This document shows positions 8,702 through 20,879 of a DNA stretch of 64,000 nucleotides, piece by piece. The stretch spans positions 471,259 through 535,258 of the forward strand of contig NZ_JACHHA010000001.1 of the NCBI RefSeq assembly GCF_014202495.1. The letters are read 5' to 3'. Position 1 is the stretch's first letter. The number at the start of each line of letters is the position of its first letter. A program made the translations under genes and the position numbers. Source of the stretch: Cerasibacillus quisquiliarum. Its GTDB lineage: Bacteria; Bacillota; Bacilli; Bacillales; Amphibacillaceae. The notes under the pieces were generated by a model that ran no database searches, had not been told where the DNA came from, and worked only from the letters and a program-made list of their open reading frames with translations.

Positions 8702-9553
8702 ATGAAGAAATGGTTGCAATTATCAATTATTGTGCTCGTTGCTATTGCATTAGTAGCATGTGGAGCGGATAAAGAAGACAAAAGTTCAGATTCAAAGGAC
8801 AATGCGTCAGGTGAAACTGTCACATTAAAAATAGGCGCATCACCCAATCCGCATGTTCCCATTTTAGAAAAAGCAAAACCAATCTTAGAGGAAAAAGGAA
8901 TAGAGCTTGAGATTGAAACATATACAGAATATGTCATGGCGAATCAAGATTTAGATGCAGGCGATTTGGATGCTAACTTCTATCAACATATACCGTTTTT
9001 CGAATCTCAGAAAGAAGAGCATGGTTATGATATCGAAAATGCAGGTGGCATTCATATCGAACCAATCGGTATTTACTCACAACGTCATAAAAGCCTAGAA
9101 GATTTACCAGAAGGTGCGACGATTTTATTAAGTAGCTCAGTCGCTGACCATGGTCGTATGTTAGCTTTACTAGAGGCAAAGGGATTAATTAAATTAAAAG
9201 AAGGCATCGATAAAACAGTAGCCGTTGTGGATGATATTGAGGAAAATCCTAAAAACTTTAAGTTCGATGACTCAACATCACCAGAAATGCTCGTACAAAT
9301 GTACTTAAATGATGAGGGAGATGCGGTTTTAATCAATTCAAACTTCGCCCTTGATCATGATATTAATCCTATTGAAGAAGCAATTGCCATAGAAGATTCT
9401 GATTCACCATATGTGAATATTATTGCTGTGCAGTCGAAAGATAAAGATAACGAAGCAATTAAAACGCTCGTTGAAGTTCTTCGTTCTGAAGAGATTCAAG
9501 AGTTTATTTTAGAAGAGTATAACGGTTCAGTTGTACCGGTTGACGAAGATTAA
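8702..9553 (+). CDS. metQ: Methionine-binding lipoprotein, NlpA family
   Basis: Extracytoplasmic substrate-binding protein of the methionine importer. It has a lipoprotein signal peptide with lipobox LVAC (C20) followed by a polar, Lys/Asp/Ser-rich linker. The mature domain begins VTLKIGASPNPHVPILEKAK, typical of the NlpA/MetQ family. Length is normal at 283 aa. It ends the operon; a terminator follows about 110 bp downstream. Confidence 0.95.
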   Translation: MKKWLQLSIIVLVAIALVACGADKEDKSSDSKDNASGETVTLKIGASPNPHVPILEKAKPILEEKGIELEIETYTEYVMANQDLDAGDLDANFYQHIPFFESQKEEHGYDIENAGGIHIEPIGIYSQRHKSLEDLPEGATILLSSSVADHGRMLALLEAKGLIKLKEGIDKTVAVVDDIEENPKNFKFDDSTSPEMLVQMYLNDEGDAVLINSNFALDHDINPIEEAIAIEDSDSPYVNIIAVQSKDKDNEAIKTLVEVLRSEEIQEFILEEYNGSVVPVDED

Positions 9554-9662
9554 ATTTTTATTGTCTTTAATTATAAAGGACGATTGCAATCGGTTTAGTG
9601 CAAAATGAATATGAGATAGATCCATCTATTTCGTACGTTAGAGTTAAGATTTAGTCTATTTC

Positions 9663-9693
9663 CCACTCCTAATTATTAGGAGTGGATTTTTTA
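9663..9693 (+). terminator. Intrinsic terminator of the met operon
   Basis: CCACTCCTAA pairs with TTAGGAGTGG, followed by ATTTTTTA. It lies 110 bp past metQ. Confidence 0.8.
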
Positions 9694-10111
9694 TGGTTGC
9701 GTAAATAGATTAGCCTGGATTAACACCATCAATTTTCGCTAACTAACCAATTCCATAAAATGTTCATTTTACAATGACAATTTTAAAATCAGGCTCATTT
9801 CATTTAAATCGATTATTGTGCTTCACTTATTTATCTTTATATAAGAAACAGCTCTTTCTTTGTTGAATTCCAATCGGGTTTTGTATCAATAACCATCGCT
9901 TTTATTTGTTTAATTGAAAATATAAAGTGAAAAACATCACATTCATTTCATCTCATTAAAGTGTAAATATATATGTGTTATAATGTTTTAGAGAGAGTTA
10001 TCTCAATCATTTGCTATTAATTGCTAGATGATTTAAGATGATAATGATAATAAATTGAGAATTGGTGATAATGGTTCTCAAACATAACTATTTTTAATTG
10101 GAGGTATCATT
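9694..10111 (+). promoter_or_regulatory. suf upstream region with probable promoter
   Basis: No gene is seen in this roughly 420-bp AT-rich stretch. A consensus -10, TATAAT, is at 9979-9984, with a weak -35 (TTAAAG, 9956-9961) at 17-bp spacing. It is the likely promoter of sufCDSUB, leaving a leader of about 120 nt. No known riboswitch motif is recognised in it. Confidence 0.55.
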
Positions 10112-10897
10112 ATGGCTGGATCTACTTTAGAAATTAAAGACCTTCATGTTTCAGTTGAAGGGAATGAAATATTAAAAGGAGTTAATTTAACGATAAAGGG
10201 TGGCGAGTTCCACGCAATTATGGGACCGAACGGAACCGGTAAATCAACTTTAGCATCCGCAATTATGGGACACCCAAGCTATGAAGTGACAAAGGGAAGT
10301 ATTCTTCTTGATGGAGAAGAAGTGCTTGATATGGAAGTTGACGAGCGTGCACGAGCAGGTTTGTTTTTAGCGATGCAATATCCAAGCGAAATTAGTGGTG
10401 TCACAACGTCTGATTTCCTACGTTCATCTATAAATGCGATTCGTGGAGAAGGTAATGAAATCCCACTTATGCAATTTATTAAAGAGATGGATGAGAAATT
10501 AGAAGCATTAGAAATCGATAAAAGTATGGCACAGCGTTATTTGAACGAAGGCTTCTCTGGGGGAGAGAAAAAGCGTAATGAAATTTTACAAATGAGTCTA
10601 TTAAAGCCAAAAATTGCTATTCTTGATGAAATTGACTCAGGTTTAGATATTGATGCGCTTAAAATTGTTTCTGATGCGATTAATGACATGCGTAGTGAAG
10701 AATTCGGGACATTAATTATTACGCACTATCAAAGATTATTAAATTATATTAAACCAGATTACGTCCATGTTATGATGCAAGGTCGTGTTGTTAAATCAGG
10801 TGGACCTGAGTTAGCAAAACGTCTAGAAGAAGAAGGATACGAATGGTTAAAAGAGGAACTTGGTATTAAAGATGAAACTGTTGGACAAGAAGCTTAA
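10112..10897 (+). CDS. sufC: Fe-S cluster assembly ATPase SufC
   Basis: Soluble ABC-type ATPase of the SufBCD scaffold. Walker A is GPNGTGKST near residues 39-47; the signature is the SufC-specific [13 protein letters not shown]; Walker B is [12 protein letters not shown]. No membrane segments. Length (261 aa) is normal. ATG follows GGAGG. It is the first gene of the operon and powers remodelling of SufB-SufD during cluster formation. Confidence 0.97.
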   Translation: MAGSTLEIKDLHVSVEGNEILKGVNLTIKGGEFHAIMGPNGTGKSTLASAIMGHPSYEVTKGSILLDGEEVLDMEVDERARAGLFLAMQYPSEISGVTTSDFLRSSINAIRGEGNEIPLMQFIKEMDEKLEALEIDKSMAQRYLNEGFSGGEKKRNEILQMSLLKPKIAILDEIDSGLDIDALKIVSDAINDMRSEEFGTLIITHYQRLLNYIKPDYVHVMMQGRVVKSGGPELAKRLEEEGYEWLKEELGIKDETVGQEA

Positions 10898-10912
10898 GTT
10901 AGGAGGGTTAGC

Positions 10913-13867
<2,955 letters not shown>

Positions 13868-13920
13868 GTCAATGCGTTTTTTTGAACACATTGAAAAATT
13901 TTAAAGGGAGGTTGTAAGCA

Positions 13921-15318
13921 ATGGCGAAAGATTTGCCAGTGTCTGATGAATATAAATATGGTTTTCGTGATAAAGACGTTTCGATTTTCCGTACTGAAAG
14001 AGGTTTAACACGTGAAGTCGTTGAAGAAATTTCTAAGATGAAAGAAGAGCCAGAGTGGATGCTTGAATTCCGCTTGAAATCATTAGAACATTTCTTCGAG
14101 CGCCCGATGCCAATGTGGGGAGGCGACTTATCAGAACTTGATTTTGATGAGATTGTTTACTACGTTAAACCATCAGAAAAACAAGGGCGTACATGGGATG
14201 AAGTACCTGACGAAATTAAACAGACATTCGATAAATTAGGTATCCCTGAAGCAGAGCAGAAGTACCTAGCAGGTGTATCCGCACAGTATGAATCAGAAGT
14301 TGTATATCAAAGCTTACAAGAAGATTTAGAAGAAATGGGGATCATCTTTACCGATACAGATTCAGCCCTTAAAGAGCATGAAGAACTGTTTAAACAATAT
14401 TTCGGAAAAGTTGTCCCACCAACTGATAACAAATTCGCAGCACTAAACTCAGCTGTATGGTCAGGTGGATCATTCATTTACGTTCCACCAGGTGTAAAAG
14501 CAACGACACCATTACAAGCATACTTTAGAATTAACTCGGAAAATATGGGTCAATTCGAAAGAACATTAATTATTGTTGATGAAGGTGCATCTGTCCACTA
14601 TGTTGAGGGATGTACAGCACCCGTTTACACAACAAACTCACTACACTCAGCGGTCGTTGAAATCTTCGTTAAGGAGAATGCATACTGCCGTTACACAACC
14701 ATCCAAAACTGGGCAAATAACGTCTATAACCTCGTTACAAAACGGGCAACATGTGACGCGAACGCCACAATGGAATGGATTGACGGTAACATTGGTTCTA
14801 AAGTAACGATGAAATACCCTGCTGTCCTATTAAGAGGTGAGGGTGCAAGAGGTAACACATTATCAATTGCTATCGCTGGAAGAGGCCAAACACAAGATGC
14901 CGGTGCGAAAATGCATCATCTAGCACCAAATACATCTTCATCCATTGTGTCTAAATCAATTTCAAAACAAGGTGGAAAAGTAAACTACCGTGGTCTTGTC
15001 CAATTCGGTCGTAAAGCAGATAATGCAAAAGCAACAATCGAGTGTGATACGTTACTTCTAGACAACGAATCGATTTCCGACACAATCCCATACAACGAAG
15101 TATATAACGATAACATCTCACTCGAACACGAAGCGAAAGTATCAAAAGTATCTGAAGAACAATTATTCTATCTCATGAGCCGCGGCCTAGGCGAACAGGA
15201 AGCAACAGAAATGATCGTCATGGGCTTCATCGAACCATTCACAAAAGAACTACCGATGGAATATGCGGTTGAGATGAACAGATTGATTAAGTTCGAGATG
15301 GAAGGTTCAATCGGTTAA
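13921..15318 (+). CDS. sufB: Fe-S cluster assembly scaffold SufB
   Basis: Main scaffold of the SufBCD complex, 465 aa. The family core from [20 protein letters not shown] onward and the C-terminal [18 protein letters not shown] stretch are well conserved; [10 protein letters not shown] contains a candidate cluster or sulfur ligand cysteine. The gene follows sufU by 53 bp with its own AGGGAGG. It is the last gene of the operon and is closed by a strong terminator. Confidence 0.97.
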   Translation: MAKDLPVSDEYKYGFRDKDVSIFRTERGLTREVVEEISKMKEEPEWMLEFRLKSLEHFFERPMPMWGGDLSELDFDEIVYYVKPSEKQGRTWDEVPDEIKQTFDKLGIPEAEQKYLAGVSAQYESEVVYQSLQEDLEEMGIIFTDTDSALKEHEELFKQYFGKVVPPTDNKFAALNSAVWSGGSFIYVPPGVKATTPLQAYFRINSENMGQFERTLIIVDEGASVHYVEGCTAPVYTTNSLHSAVVEIFVKENAYCRYTTIQNWANNVYNLVTKRATCDANATMEWIDGNIGSKVTMKYPAVLLRGEGARGNTLSIAIAGRGQTQDAGAKMHHLAPNTSSSIVSKSISKQGGKVNYRGLVQFGRKADNAKATIECDTLLLDNESISDTIPYNEVYNDNISLEHEAKVSKVSEEQLFYLMSRGLGEQEATEMIVMGFIEPFTKELPMEYAVEMNRLIKFEMEGSIG

Positions 15319-15324
15319 GGTCTT

Positions 15325-15362
15325 AAAAAACCCGTCACAGAAATATGTGTGACGGGTTTTTT
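15325..15362 (+). terminator. Intrinsic terminator of the suf operon
   Basis: AAAAAACCCGTCACA pairs with TGTGACGGGTTTTTT, leaving a short AT-rich loop. Confidence 0.95.
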
Positions 15363-15519
15363 GTCTACTCTGGGTGAATGATGATTATAAATCTTAATAA
15401 AACTAAACTATTTTTATTAATCTATAGATTGCAATTTTTAGAGTATATGTATTTGCAAAGGCTTGGATGTATCAATCTCTTTGCTATGACGAATACATTA
15501 AGGTTTCTGATGTTCGTGT

Positions 15520-15944
15520 TTTCAAGTAAACAAACAGTAATTGAACGCGAAAATGTAACCAAACTGCTTAATGGAAAATCGATCAGTGACAAAACATTTA
15601 TAGTTGTGCTTAAACATGGCTGCAGTTATCTTACATTGGCTGCGGATCTACATAGTAAAATAATTAATTGTTTACTCTTTTTCCTGAAAAATGATGATTG
15701 AATAGATTATAACAGTATTGGAAAATGCCCATTACACATAAAAGTTTCAAATACATTTAAGACTGGTATAACCGAAAACTTTATAAGAACGAGTCTTTAC
15801 TTGGATAGACAGTCGTTATATGGCTCAACCTAGCGAAATGTGTTTCACTAACCTTCCGTATTTGGCAAATTATCACGCCATAGTGGCTCTATGTAAATCC
15901 TTAACATATATATTCAAATAAGTTTTGATGCTAGTATAGTTTCA
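15520..15944 (+). mobile_element. Degenerate IS3-type copy
   Basis: This stretch aligns by eye with the 3' half of the better-preserved element next to it. From 15525 it matches the transposase coding region (SSKQ..VEREN, LKHG.CYL, DLH.K, LF..KM), but with stops, internal loss of the DDE core, and a jump to the sequence encoding YNRK-like text near 15765. The segment around 15865-15900 matches the non-coding 3' region of the neighbour. It is a decayed copy that abuts the second element at 15945. No intact reading frame remains. Confidence 0.75.
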
Positions 15945-15995
15945 TGGACACATCTTAGTTAAGTCATTACAATCAATCTTAGGAGGATGTGTCCA

Positions 15996-16274
15996 ATGAA
16001 ACATAAAAATAATGGCAAACGATACAATGATGATTTTCGTAAAATGGTTGTTGAATGATATCGTTCTGGTCAATCAGTCAAAGATTTAAGCAGCGAATAT
16101 GGCGTTTCAGAAGTTACCATTTATGCATGGATTAAAAAGTTTTCTCCAATTGAATTAGAAGATGGTTCATCTGTTACTCCAGATGACTACGCAAAACTCC
16201 AAAAACAAATACTCCGCTTACAGGAGGAAAATGAGATATTAAAAAAGGCTATGGCCATATTCGCAAAAAAGTAG
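15996..16274 (+). pseudogene. IS3 transposase orfA with internal TGA
   Basis: The helix-turn-helix protein of the element, 92 codons. A strong ribosome-binding site (AGGAGG) precedes ATG at 15996. Codon 21 is TGA (16056-16058), where relatives have a sense codon before YRSGQS. Past it, the reading frame is intact: HTH residues (VKDLSSEYGVSEVTIYAWIK), then a leucine-zipper-like coiled coil ending in EENEILKKAMAIFAKK. An A6 run just before the stop could serve as the usual -1 frameshift site into orfB. Confidence 0.85.
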
Positions 16275-17151
16275 ATGACAATGAAATCACTCATTTTATT
16301 GATCGACAGAAAAAAGAATATCCAGTTCAAACGATGTGTGATGTGCTCGGGATCCCAAGAAGTACTTACTATCAGTCGCTTCATAAAACAGAATCTAAAC
16401 GTGAAAGAGAAAACCAAAAATTAACAAAAAAAATCACTCAGATTCATCATGATAGTCAAAAGCGTTATGGTGCACCGAAAATACACCGTCTATAAAAAAG
16501 AAAGGATATCATGTCAGTATGAAACGTGTTCAACGTTTAATGAAAAAGGCTGGTCTTCGTTCTATTATAGTTAAAAAATTCCGTCCTACATCAAGTAAAC
16601 AAAAAGTTGTTGAGCGCGAAAATATCCTAAAAAGAGACTTTTCAACCAAAACGCTTAATGAGAAATGGGTCGATGATATCACATATATTTATACGCTTAA
16701 ACACGGCTGGTGCTATCTTGCGTCGGTTATGGATTTACATACTAAAAAGATAGTTGGTTACTCTTTTTCCAGAAAAATGACGACTGAATTGATTATAAAA
16801 GCATTAGAAAATGCCTATCACACACAAAAACCAGATGAAGGTTTAATTTTCCATTCAGATCTTGGTACTCAATATACAAGTGGTGAATTTGCGAATATCA
16901 TTAAAAAGTATGGAATGACACATTCCTTTAGTTATAAGGGCAGTCCGTATGATAACGCTTGTATCGAGTCCTTTCATGCCATTTTAAAGAAAGAAGAAGT
17001 CAATCATGTTCAATATTTTGATTATCATTCTGCTAAATTAGTATTATTTCAATACATTGAAAGCTGGTATAACCGCAAAAGAATGCATGGAAGTATCAGC
17101 TATAAAACACCGCAAGAATTAGAAAATGAGATTAAAGCTGTTACATCATAA
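16268..17151 (+). pseudogene. IS3 transposase orfB (DDE), frameshifted
   Basis: Catalytic half of the transposase. The first part is open in one frame to a TAA at 16493, ending in RYGAPKIHRL. The rest continues in another frame from about 16500 to 17151. Adding one T in CTATAAAAAAG restores a single protein. The rve-type integrase core is intact in the second part: the first Asp in WVDDITYIY, the second in HSDLGTQYTS, and the Glu in SPYDNACIESFHA, followed by YNRKRMHGSISYKTP. The second part could be translated alone, but would lack the N-terminal region. Confidence 0.88.
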
Positions 17152-17172
17152 CGTAAACTTGCATAAGAGCAC

Positions 17173-17282
17173 GGCTTTACATGGAGTGGCGGGTATGATA
17201 GCCTTTGTGGCATGCCAGCATTGTATTAAATAAGCTGGCCTAGGCTAAAGAAATCGTGCCCGCAGAGGCTCCATGTCAAGCC
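17173..17282 (+). other. Strongly folded non-coding segment of the IS
   Basis: Nested complementary arms: GGCTTTACATGGAG (17173-17186) with CTCCATGTCAAGCC (17269-17282), 13 of 14; GCGGGTATGAT (17189-17199) with ATCGTGCCCGC (17253-17263), complete with two G-U pairs; AGCCT with AGGCT (17200-17204, 17242-17246); GCCAGC with GCTGGC (17214-17219, 17234-17239). Together they make one long rod of about 110 nt between the orfB stop and the right end. It could be an RNA or a DNA cruciform. There is no T-run after it. Confidence 0.7.
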
Positions 17283-17374
17283 CAATAGCTTTATATAAAT
17301 TAACATTCAAAGAACTATTGAAAACTTAACTTTTTTGTGTCCAAAATATTGACGTAGATCCAACACGATAAGTA

Positions 17375-17617
17375 ATGTTAAGTTTGTATGGTAAATTGAA
17401 ATCATTACGTGTTTCTATTTGGCCAAAAGGGACAAAGCTTTATGAAAAGAATGGTTTGTATGGAGTGAAAATCCCAAGTTACGGTACGTTTTTAGAAGGT
17501 GATGCACTGGAAGCCGGTGGAGGCGGAATTGAAGAGACATACTTGGAAACATTGAACATTTCGAGTAAGTGTTTAGAAACAGAGAATATTTTCGCAATAA
17601 ATAAAGGTGTTAATTAA
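17375..17617 (+). pseudogene. Remnant of an unrecognised gene beside the IS
   Basis: An 80-codon open frame begins 32 bp beyond the IS right end. Its text (VSIWPKGTKLYEKNGLYGVK, IPSYGTFLEGDALE, then ETYLETLNISSKCLETENIF) looks like genuine protein, yet there is no ribosome-binding site before the ATG. I infer that the 5' part was lost on insertion. I do not recognise the family. Confidence 0.35.
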
Positions 17618-17947
17618 TTATTTGAGAATGATTTATGACTCTGAAAAATAAACGTTGAAAATGGGTGATACACATAATTGATTAACATATACTTTCATAG
17701 CAAAGTTGAGGCGTACTACTAAGCTTCACATGTCAAGATAGAGAATCGATTCAATGCGAATAAGCGGACAGTATTACTTTTTGCGGCGCTTTTTTTCAGG
17801 TATAACGGGTATAAACTGTGATTTGAATAAAACCAAAAGAAGAGGACTTTGTAGTGGATATAGTGCCCCGCAAATATTTATTAGCAGAAATTGCCCAAGT
17901 TTTGGAAGAACATACAACCATCATGTAGTCTGAAGCAACCAATCATT
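17618..17947 (+). other. Decayed intergenic region
   Basis: No intact gene. Near 17839-17930 one frame reads EEDFVVDIVPRKYLLAEIAQ and then VLEEHTTIM before a TAG; it resembles a real C-terminus without any upstream part. The remaining sequence shows nothing I can assign. Confidence 0.35.
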
Positions 17948-17990
17948 AAAAAAATCCTGCCACCGCTAAAATGGTGACAGGATTTTTTCT
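17948..17990. terminator. Terminator of the methyltransferase gene (bidirectional)
   Basis: ATCCTGCCACC pairs with GGTGACAGGAT around a short AT-rich loop (GCTAAAAT). It is flanked by an A-run on the left and a T-run on the right, so it can work in both directions. It ends the minus-strand methyltransferase gene. Confidence 0.85.
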
Positions 17991-17991
17991 T

Positions 17992-18732
17992 TTATTTCAC
18001 CAACTTCACCCGATAACTGAGACAACTAGAAAGTGACACGGTTTCGTTGTATGTCCATGTGTCAAAATCCATTGCACCACCGGGGTAGAATGCTTTTACT
18101 TTTAGGTTTGCTTGATTGGCAAGTTCTACAATGTCATCTGGTGAATAGCATGTCAATGTTTGTGTATACACGTTTTCAGGATTATCCACATGCCACCACG
18201 TATCTGTCATTTCATTTGTTTCTTCTATAAAACCGTATTTACGGGCTACTTTTTTCGTTCCTAAAGGATACATACTCTTTCCATCTATCTTTTTCCAATA
18301 GTTTGGTTGATAAATATCAATCAATGCAACCCCATCATCATTCATCCATCCATAGATTCTGTGCAAAAGTTTTAATTGATCGTCATCATTTCCTACGCCA
18401 AAACCATCAATATAGAGGATGACGTCAAAGGTTTTATTAAGTGGTAAATCATAAAAACTCCCACAGAGTGACTTTACCGATGAAGGAATTGAATTGGCAA
18501 ATTCGACCATTTCTGGAACGAGCTCAATCGTTGTGACATCTTTTTTTCGATGTGCGATACTTCTTGCTAATTGGCCATTTCCAGCTCCGAGTTCTAATAC
18601 AGTTTGAAAGTGTCTCCCGATTTGTTGTTCAATTTCATCGACTTCTTTGTCTAATATGGTTGTTAAATTTATAACGTTTTTAAAATCGTGAAACTGTTTT
18701 TTATAAAAATTTAACGCTTCTTCTAATTTCAT
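17992..18732 (-). CDS. SAM-dependent methyltransferase (class I)
   Basis: Class I methyltransferase of 246 aa. Motif I, VLELGAGNGQLA, is near residues 44-55; the acidic motif II residue is in TTIELVPEM; the motif IV region reads FDVILYIDGFGVG. The C-terminal half, with several tryptophans and tyrosines (DTWWHVDN), probably binds the acceptor, which I cannot name. AGGAGG precedes the ATG at 18732. A 12-codon ORF with its own strong ribosome-binding site lies just upstream, so translation-linked control is possible. No close neighbour shares its function. Confidence 0.8.
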   Translation of the reverse strand: MKLEEALNFYKKQFHDFKNVINLTTILDKEVDEIEQQIGRHFQTVLELGAGNGQLARSIAHRKKDVTTIELVPEMVEFANSIPSSVKSLCGSFYDLPLNKTFDVILYIDGFGVGNDDDQLKLLHRIYGWMNDDGVALIDIYQPNYWKKIDGKSMYPLGTKKVARKYGFIEETNEMTDTWWHVDNPENVYTQTLTCYSPDDIVELANQANLKVKAFYPGGAMDFDTWTYNETVSLSSCLSYRVKLVK

Positions 18733-18758
18733 TTATTGTTCCTCCTATCATATTTTGA

Positions 18759-18797
18759 TTATGAGAGAAGGATTTTGTCTAAGTTACGTGTACCCAT
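18759..18797 (-). CDS. Possible 12-codon leader peptide
   Basis: The sequence AAAGGAGGAATCCGT is followed by ATG and encodes MGTRNLDKILLS, then TAA. The stop lies 26 bp before the start codon of the methyltransferase on the same strand. The ribosome-binding site is better than that of most genes here. It may be a regulatory leader ORF, or the surviving first codons of a lost gene. Nothing in the peptide itself proves either. Confidence 0.4.
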   Translation of the reverse strand: MGTRNLDKILLS

Positions 18798-18943
18798 ACG
18801 GATTCCTCCTTTAGGAAAAGTATATCATAAAAACTTATAAGCTATCTGGGATTTTACGTGAGTGTGTCAGATGTGTAAATTATGATATAATGTTGTTGCT
18901 ATTTTCGGATGAGAAGATAAAATAATTGCGGGATTAATATGAC

Positions 18944-19090
18944 AGATTCCTTGCTTTATTATCGGGACATGAGCCGTCATATTGGCTTGAAATGGGAATT
19001 GTTTTACATGAAGCCGATCGGTGGGGCAAAGGAATAGGTAACCGTGCAATGACACTCTGTATAATTCATTTATTTGCGATATGCCTTTTA
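18944..19090 (+). pseudogene. GNAT acetyltransferase fragment
   Basis: One frame, without a start or ribosome-binding site, reads EPSYWLEMGIVLHEADRWGK and then GIGNRAMTLCIIHLFAICLL. It contains the acetyl-CoA loop pattern (R-x-G-x-G-I-G) and the strand before it typical of Gcn5-related acetyltransferases. Only about 45 of the usual 150-180 residues remain. Confidence 0.65.
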
Positions 19091-19415
19091 CCTAAAAAAG
19101 CGAAGAATCATTTTCTTCGCTTATTTCGATTTAGTATCATCTGAACGCCTATTTGCAGATGATTGTTGAGAAATCAACGTATACACTAAATAACACCATA
19201 GAAGGCTACACATGGGATGGTAGTTATCTTCTAATAATTTTATAAGAAGAGGACCTTAGCAGGCGTTTAAAAAAGATTTACAACAAGTCATCAATCAGGT
19301 TCGATGTCAAAATTTGTCACAATATATATAAAAATATCTAAAAATTCCATCTTGAAAAAATAATGGGAAATAGCTAAAATGAATAGCAATATTATTCTTT
19401 TAGGAGGGGTTTTTA
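19091..19415 (+). other. Intergenic region with terminator-like hairpin
   Basis: AAGCGAAGA pairs with TCTTCGCTT at about 19097-19121. The rest, to 19401, shows no gene I can support, only short broken frames. The ribosome-binding site of the next gene (AGGAGGGG) ends at 19409. Confidence 0.4.
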
Positions 19416-20039
19416 TTGAAAAAGGATTTCCTAACAACATCTATTTTATTACTCATTATTTCATTTCTAGTTGGTTGTTCATCGCATGAAAAAACAGAAA
19501 TGAATCCAGATTATGCAGGAGTAGGTACTGAAATACCTGGTGGAATAGATGCTAGAATTGTACCTTTTGATTTCGAAGAGGCTGTAAAAGATGCTGATTT
19601 AATTGCTGAGGTAGAAATAAAGAGATTGATTAAGGAAGTGAAAGAAGAGCCAATTCCCTATACAGTATTTGCAACTCATATTATTCAAAAGATTGAGGGA
19701 GACGATATGAGGGCAGAAGTAACAATAAGACAAAATGGCGACAGTGAATGGCGTTTTAATGATAATAAAATGTTCAAGCCTGGAGAAAAATATGTTTTTT
19801 TCTTGAAAAAGACGGCAGCTAGTGAATCGGATTATTGGATTCTTGGTGAAGAAACAGGTATGTTCCAAGTTGCTTCGGATGATTACCTTATTAAATTATC
19901 TGATTCATTGGATGAATTTGCATCTTTAGAAGCTCATCCTAATGATCTTCAAAGTAATGACAAGGAAATAATTAATGATGTGACACAAATCTTGGATAAA
20001 CAGAGTTTTATAAATAAAATAAAGGGTGAGTTAAAATGA
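19416..20039 (+). CDS. Hypothetical lipoprotein (207 aa)
   Basis: The start is TTG at 19416 after AGGAGGGG. A lipoprotein signal peptide ends at lipobox LVGC (C21), so the mature protein is anchored outside the membrane. The middle part resembles small Bacillus lipoproteins of unknown role, with alternating strand-like segments (LIAEVEIKRLI, YTVFATHIIQKIEG, EKYVFFLKK). I recognise no enzyme motif. A short ATG frame overlaps its stop (20036-20095) and could be the start of a lost second gene. Confidence 0.75.
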   Translation: MKKDFLTTSILLLIISFLVGCSSHEKTEMNPDYAGVGTEIPGGIDARIVPFDFEEAVKDADLIAEVEIKRLIKEVKEEPIPYTVFATHIIQKIEGDDMRAEVTIRQNGDSEWRFNDNKMFKPGEKYVFFLKKTAASESDYWILGEETGMFQVASDDYLIKLSDSLDEFASLEAHPNDLQSNDKEIINDVTQILDKQSFINKIKGELK

Positions 20040-20294
20040 AGATGATTAAAAAAGCAATTGATGTTGTGTCATTGATCTCGTTCCGCTTGGGTTAAATCGC
20101 ATTTGATGTTCCAACGTTAAACAAATCGGCCTCATTGAAGCGGGTTATATCGCAATGTGCTCTGCAATGATAAACAAATCTATCAATCAGAGATGATTTA
20201 CATGACATTAAGCTAATCAGTCCAGTAAAGATGTATTCAGACAAGAAAACTCCCCCGGAATTTTATGTTCTAATTAAGAATCAAAGCTGTCTTA
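20036..20294 (+). other. Decayed region after the lipoprotein gene
   Basis: An ATG overlapping the lipoprotein stop opens MKMIKKAIDVVSLISFRLG and then ends at TAA (20093-20095). A second broken frame near 20125-20195 reads KQIGLIEAGYIAMCSAMINK. No intact gene is present. Confidence 0.35.
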
Positions 20295-20804
20295 TCAACC
20301 ATTAATTATATTTAATATAGATCTAATAAAGTCCGTCTTTTCTTCCGCGTATTGATGCTTATTACTTGGATTTGCTTGAGAAAGTTGAATTTTTAATTGT
20401 TCATATTCTATACGTGCTGCATCATTATTAATTAAATGGTTCCTAAACTTTAATTGCTCCATTAAATATTTATTCCCTTTTTCATACATATGGATTTGAT
20501 GTGTTCTCGGTTCACCTTTATTAAAATAATATCTTTCAGGCAATACATTTTCTCGATATTTATATCCTAGTTTCTCTAATGGGGCAATACACTTTAGTCC
20601 ATCTTCAAATCGTTCGAGTACAATAGCTATATCAATAATTGGCTTTGCTTTTAAGTGTGGAACGGCTGTACTACCGATATGCTGTATATCTATCATGTAC
20701 TCGCCAATTAACTTTTCTATTAGTTTTTTTTCGTTCAAAAATGCTTCCTTCCATTCCTTTGTCCAAGAAACCAAAAAAACCTCTCCACGTGGTAATCCTA
20801 ACAT
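20295..20804 (-). CDS. GrpB/UPF0157 nucleotidyltransferase-fold protein
   Basis: Member of the GrpB (UPF0157) family, 169 aa, with a nucleotidyltransferase-like fold. The family signature IQHIGSTAVPHLKAKPIIDI is at about residues 39-58, with the two acidic/serine positions of the fold. The second conserved block is YYFNKGEPRTHQIHMYEKGN. The biochemical role is not settled in the family. AAAGGGAG precedes the ATG at 20804. The flanks are decayed genes, so it is probably transcribed alone. Confidence 0.85.
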   Translation of the reverse strand: MLGLPRGEVFLVSWTKEWKEAFLNEKKLIEKLIGEYMIDIQHIGSTAVPHLKAKPIIDIAIVLERFEDGLKCIAPLEKLGYKYRENVLPERYYFNKGEPRTHQIHMYEKGNKYLMEQLKFRNHLINNDAARIEYEQLKIQLSQANPSNKHQYAEEKTDFIRSILNIING

Positions 20805-20879
20805 TTGAAAGCTCCCTTTGTGTAGATTTTAATGTAACTTTTAAATCGTCATATCATAACGCACCAATACTTAGTATTT

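Larger units (their letters stand above)
15945..17343 (+). mobile_element. IS3-family insertion sequence, inactivated (1,399 bp)
   Basis: Imperfect terminal repeats mark the ends: TGGACACATCTTAGTTAAG at 15945 and its counterpart TGGACACAAAAAAGTTAAG, read inward from 17343, match at 15 of 19 bases. Two overlapping reading frames, orfA and orfB, have the usual IS3 layout. Both are broken (TGA in orfA, one-base loss in orfB). A 110-nt strongly folded segment lies between orfB and the right end. No matching 3-bp target duplication is seen (TCA left, AAA right). Confidence 0.85.

Noticed and set aside
15378-15701. 107-codon ORF after sufB
   Set aside because: Its second half aligns with the transposase of the neighbouring IS, so it is a decayed IS copy and not a separate gene.
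15942-17346. Target-site duplication of the IS
   Set aside because: The flanking trinucleotides differ (TCA and AAA).
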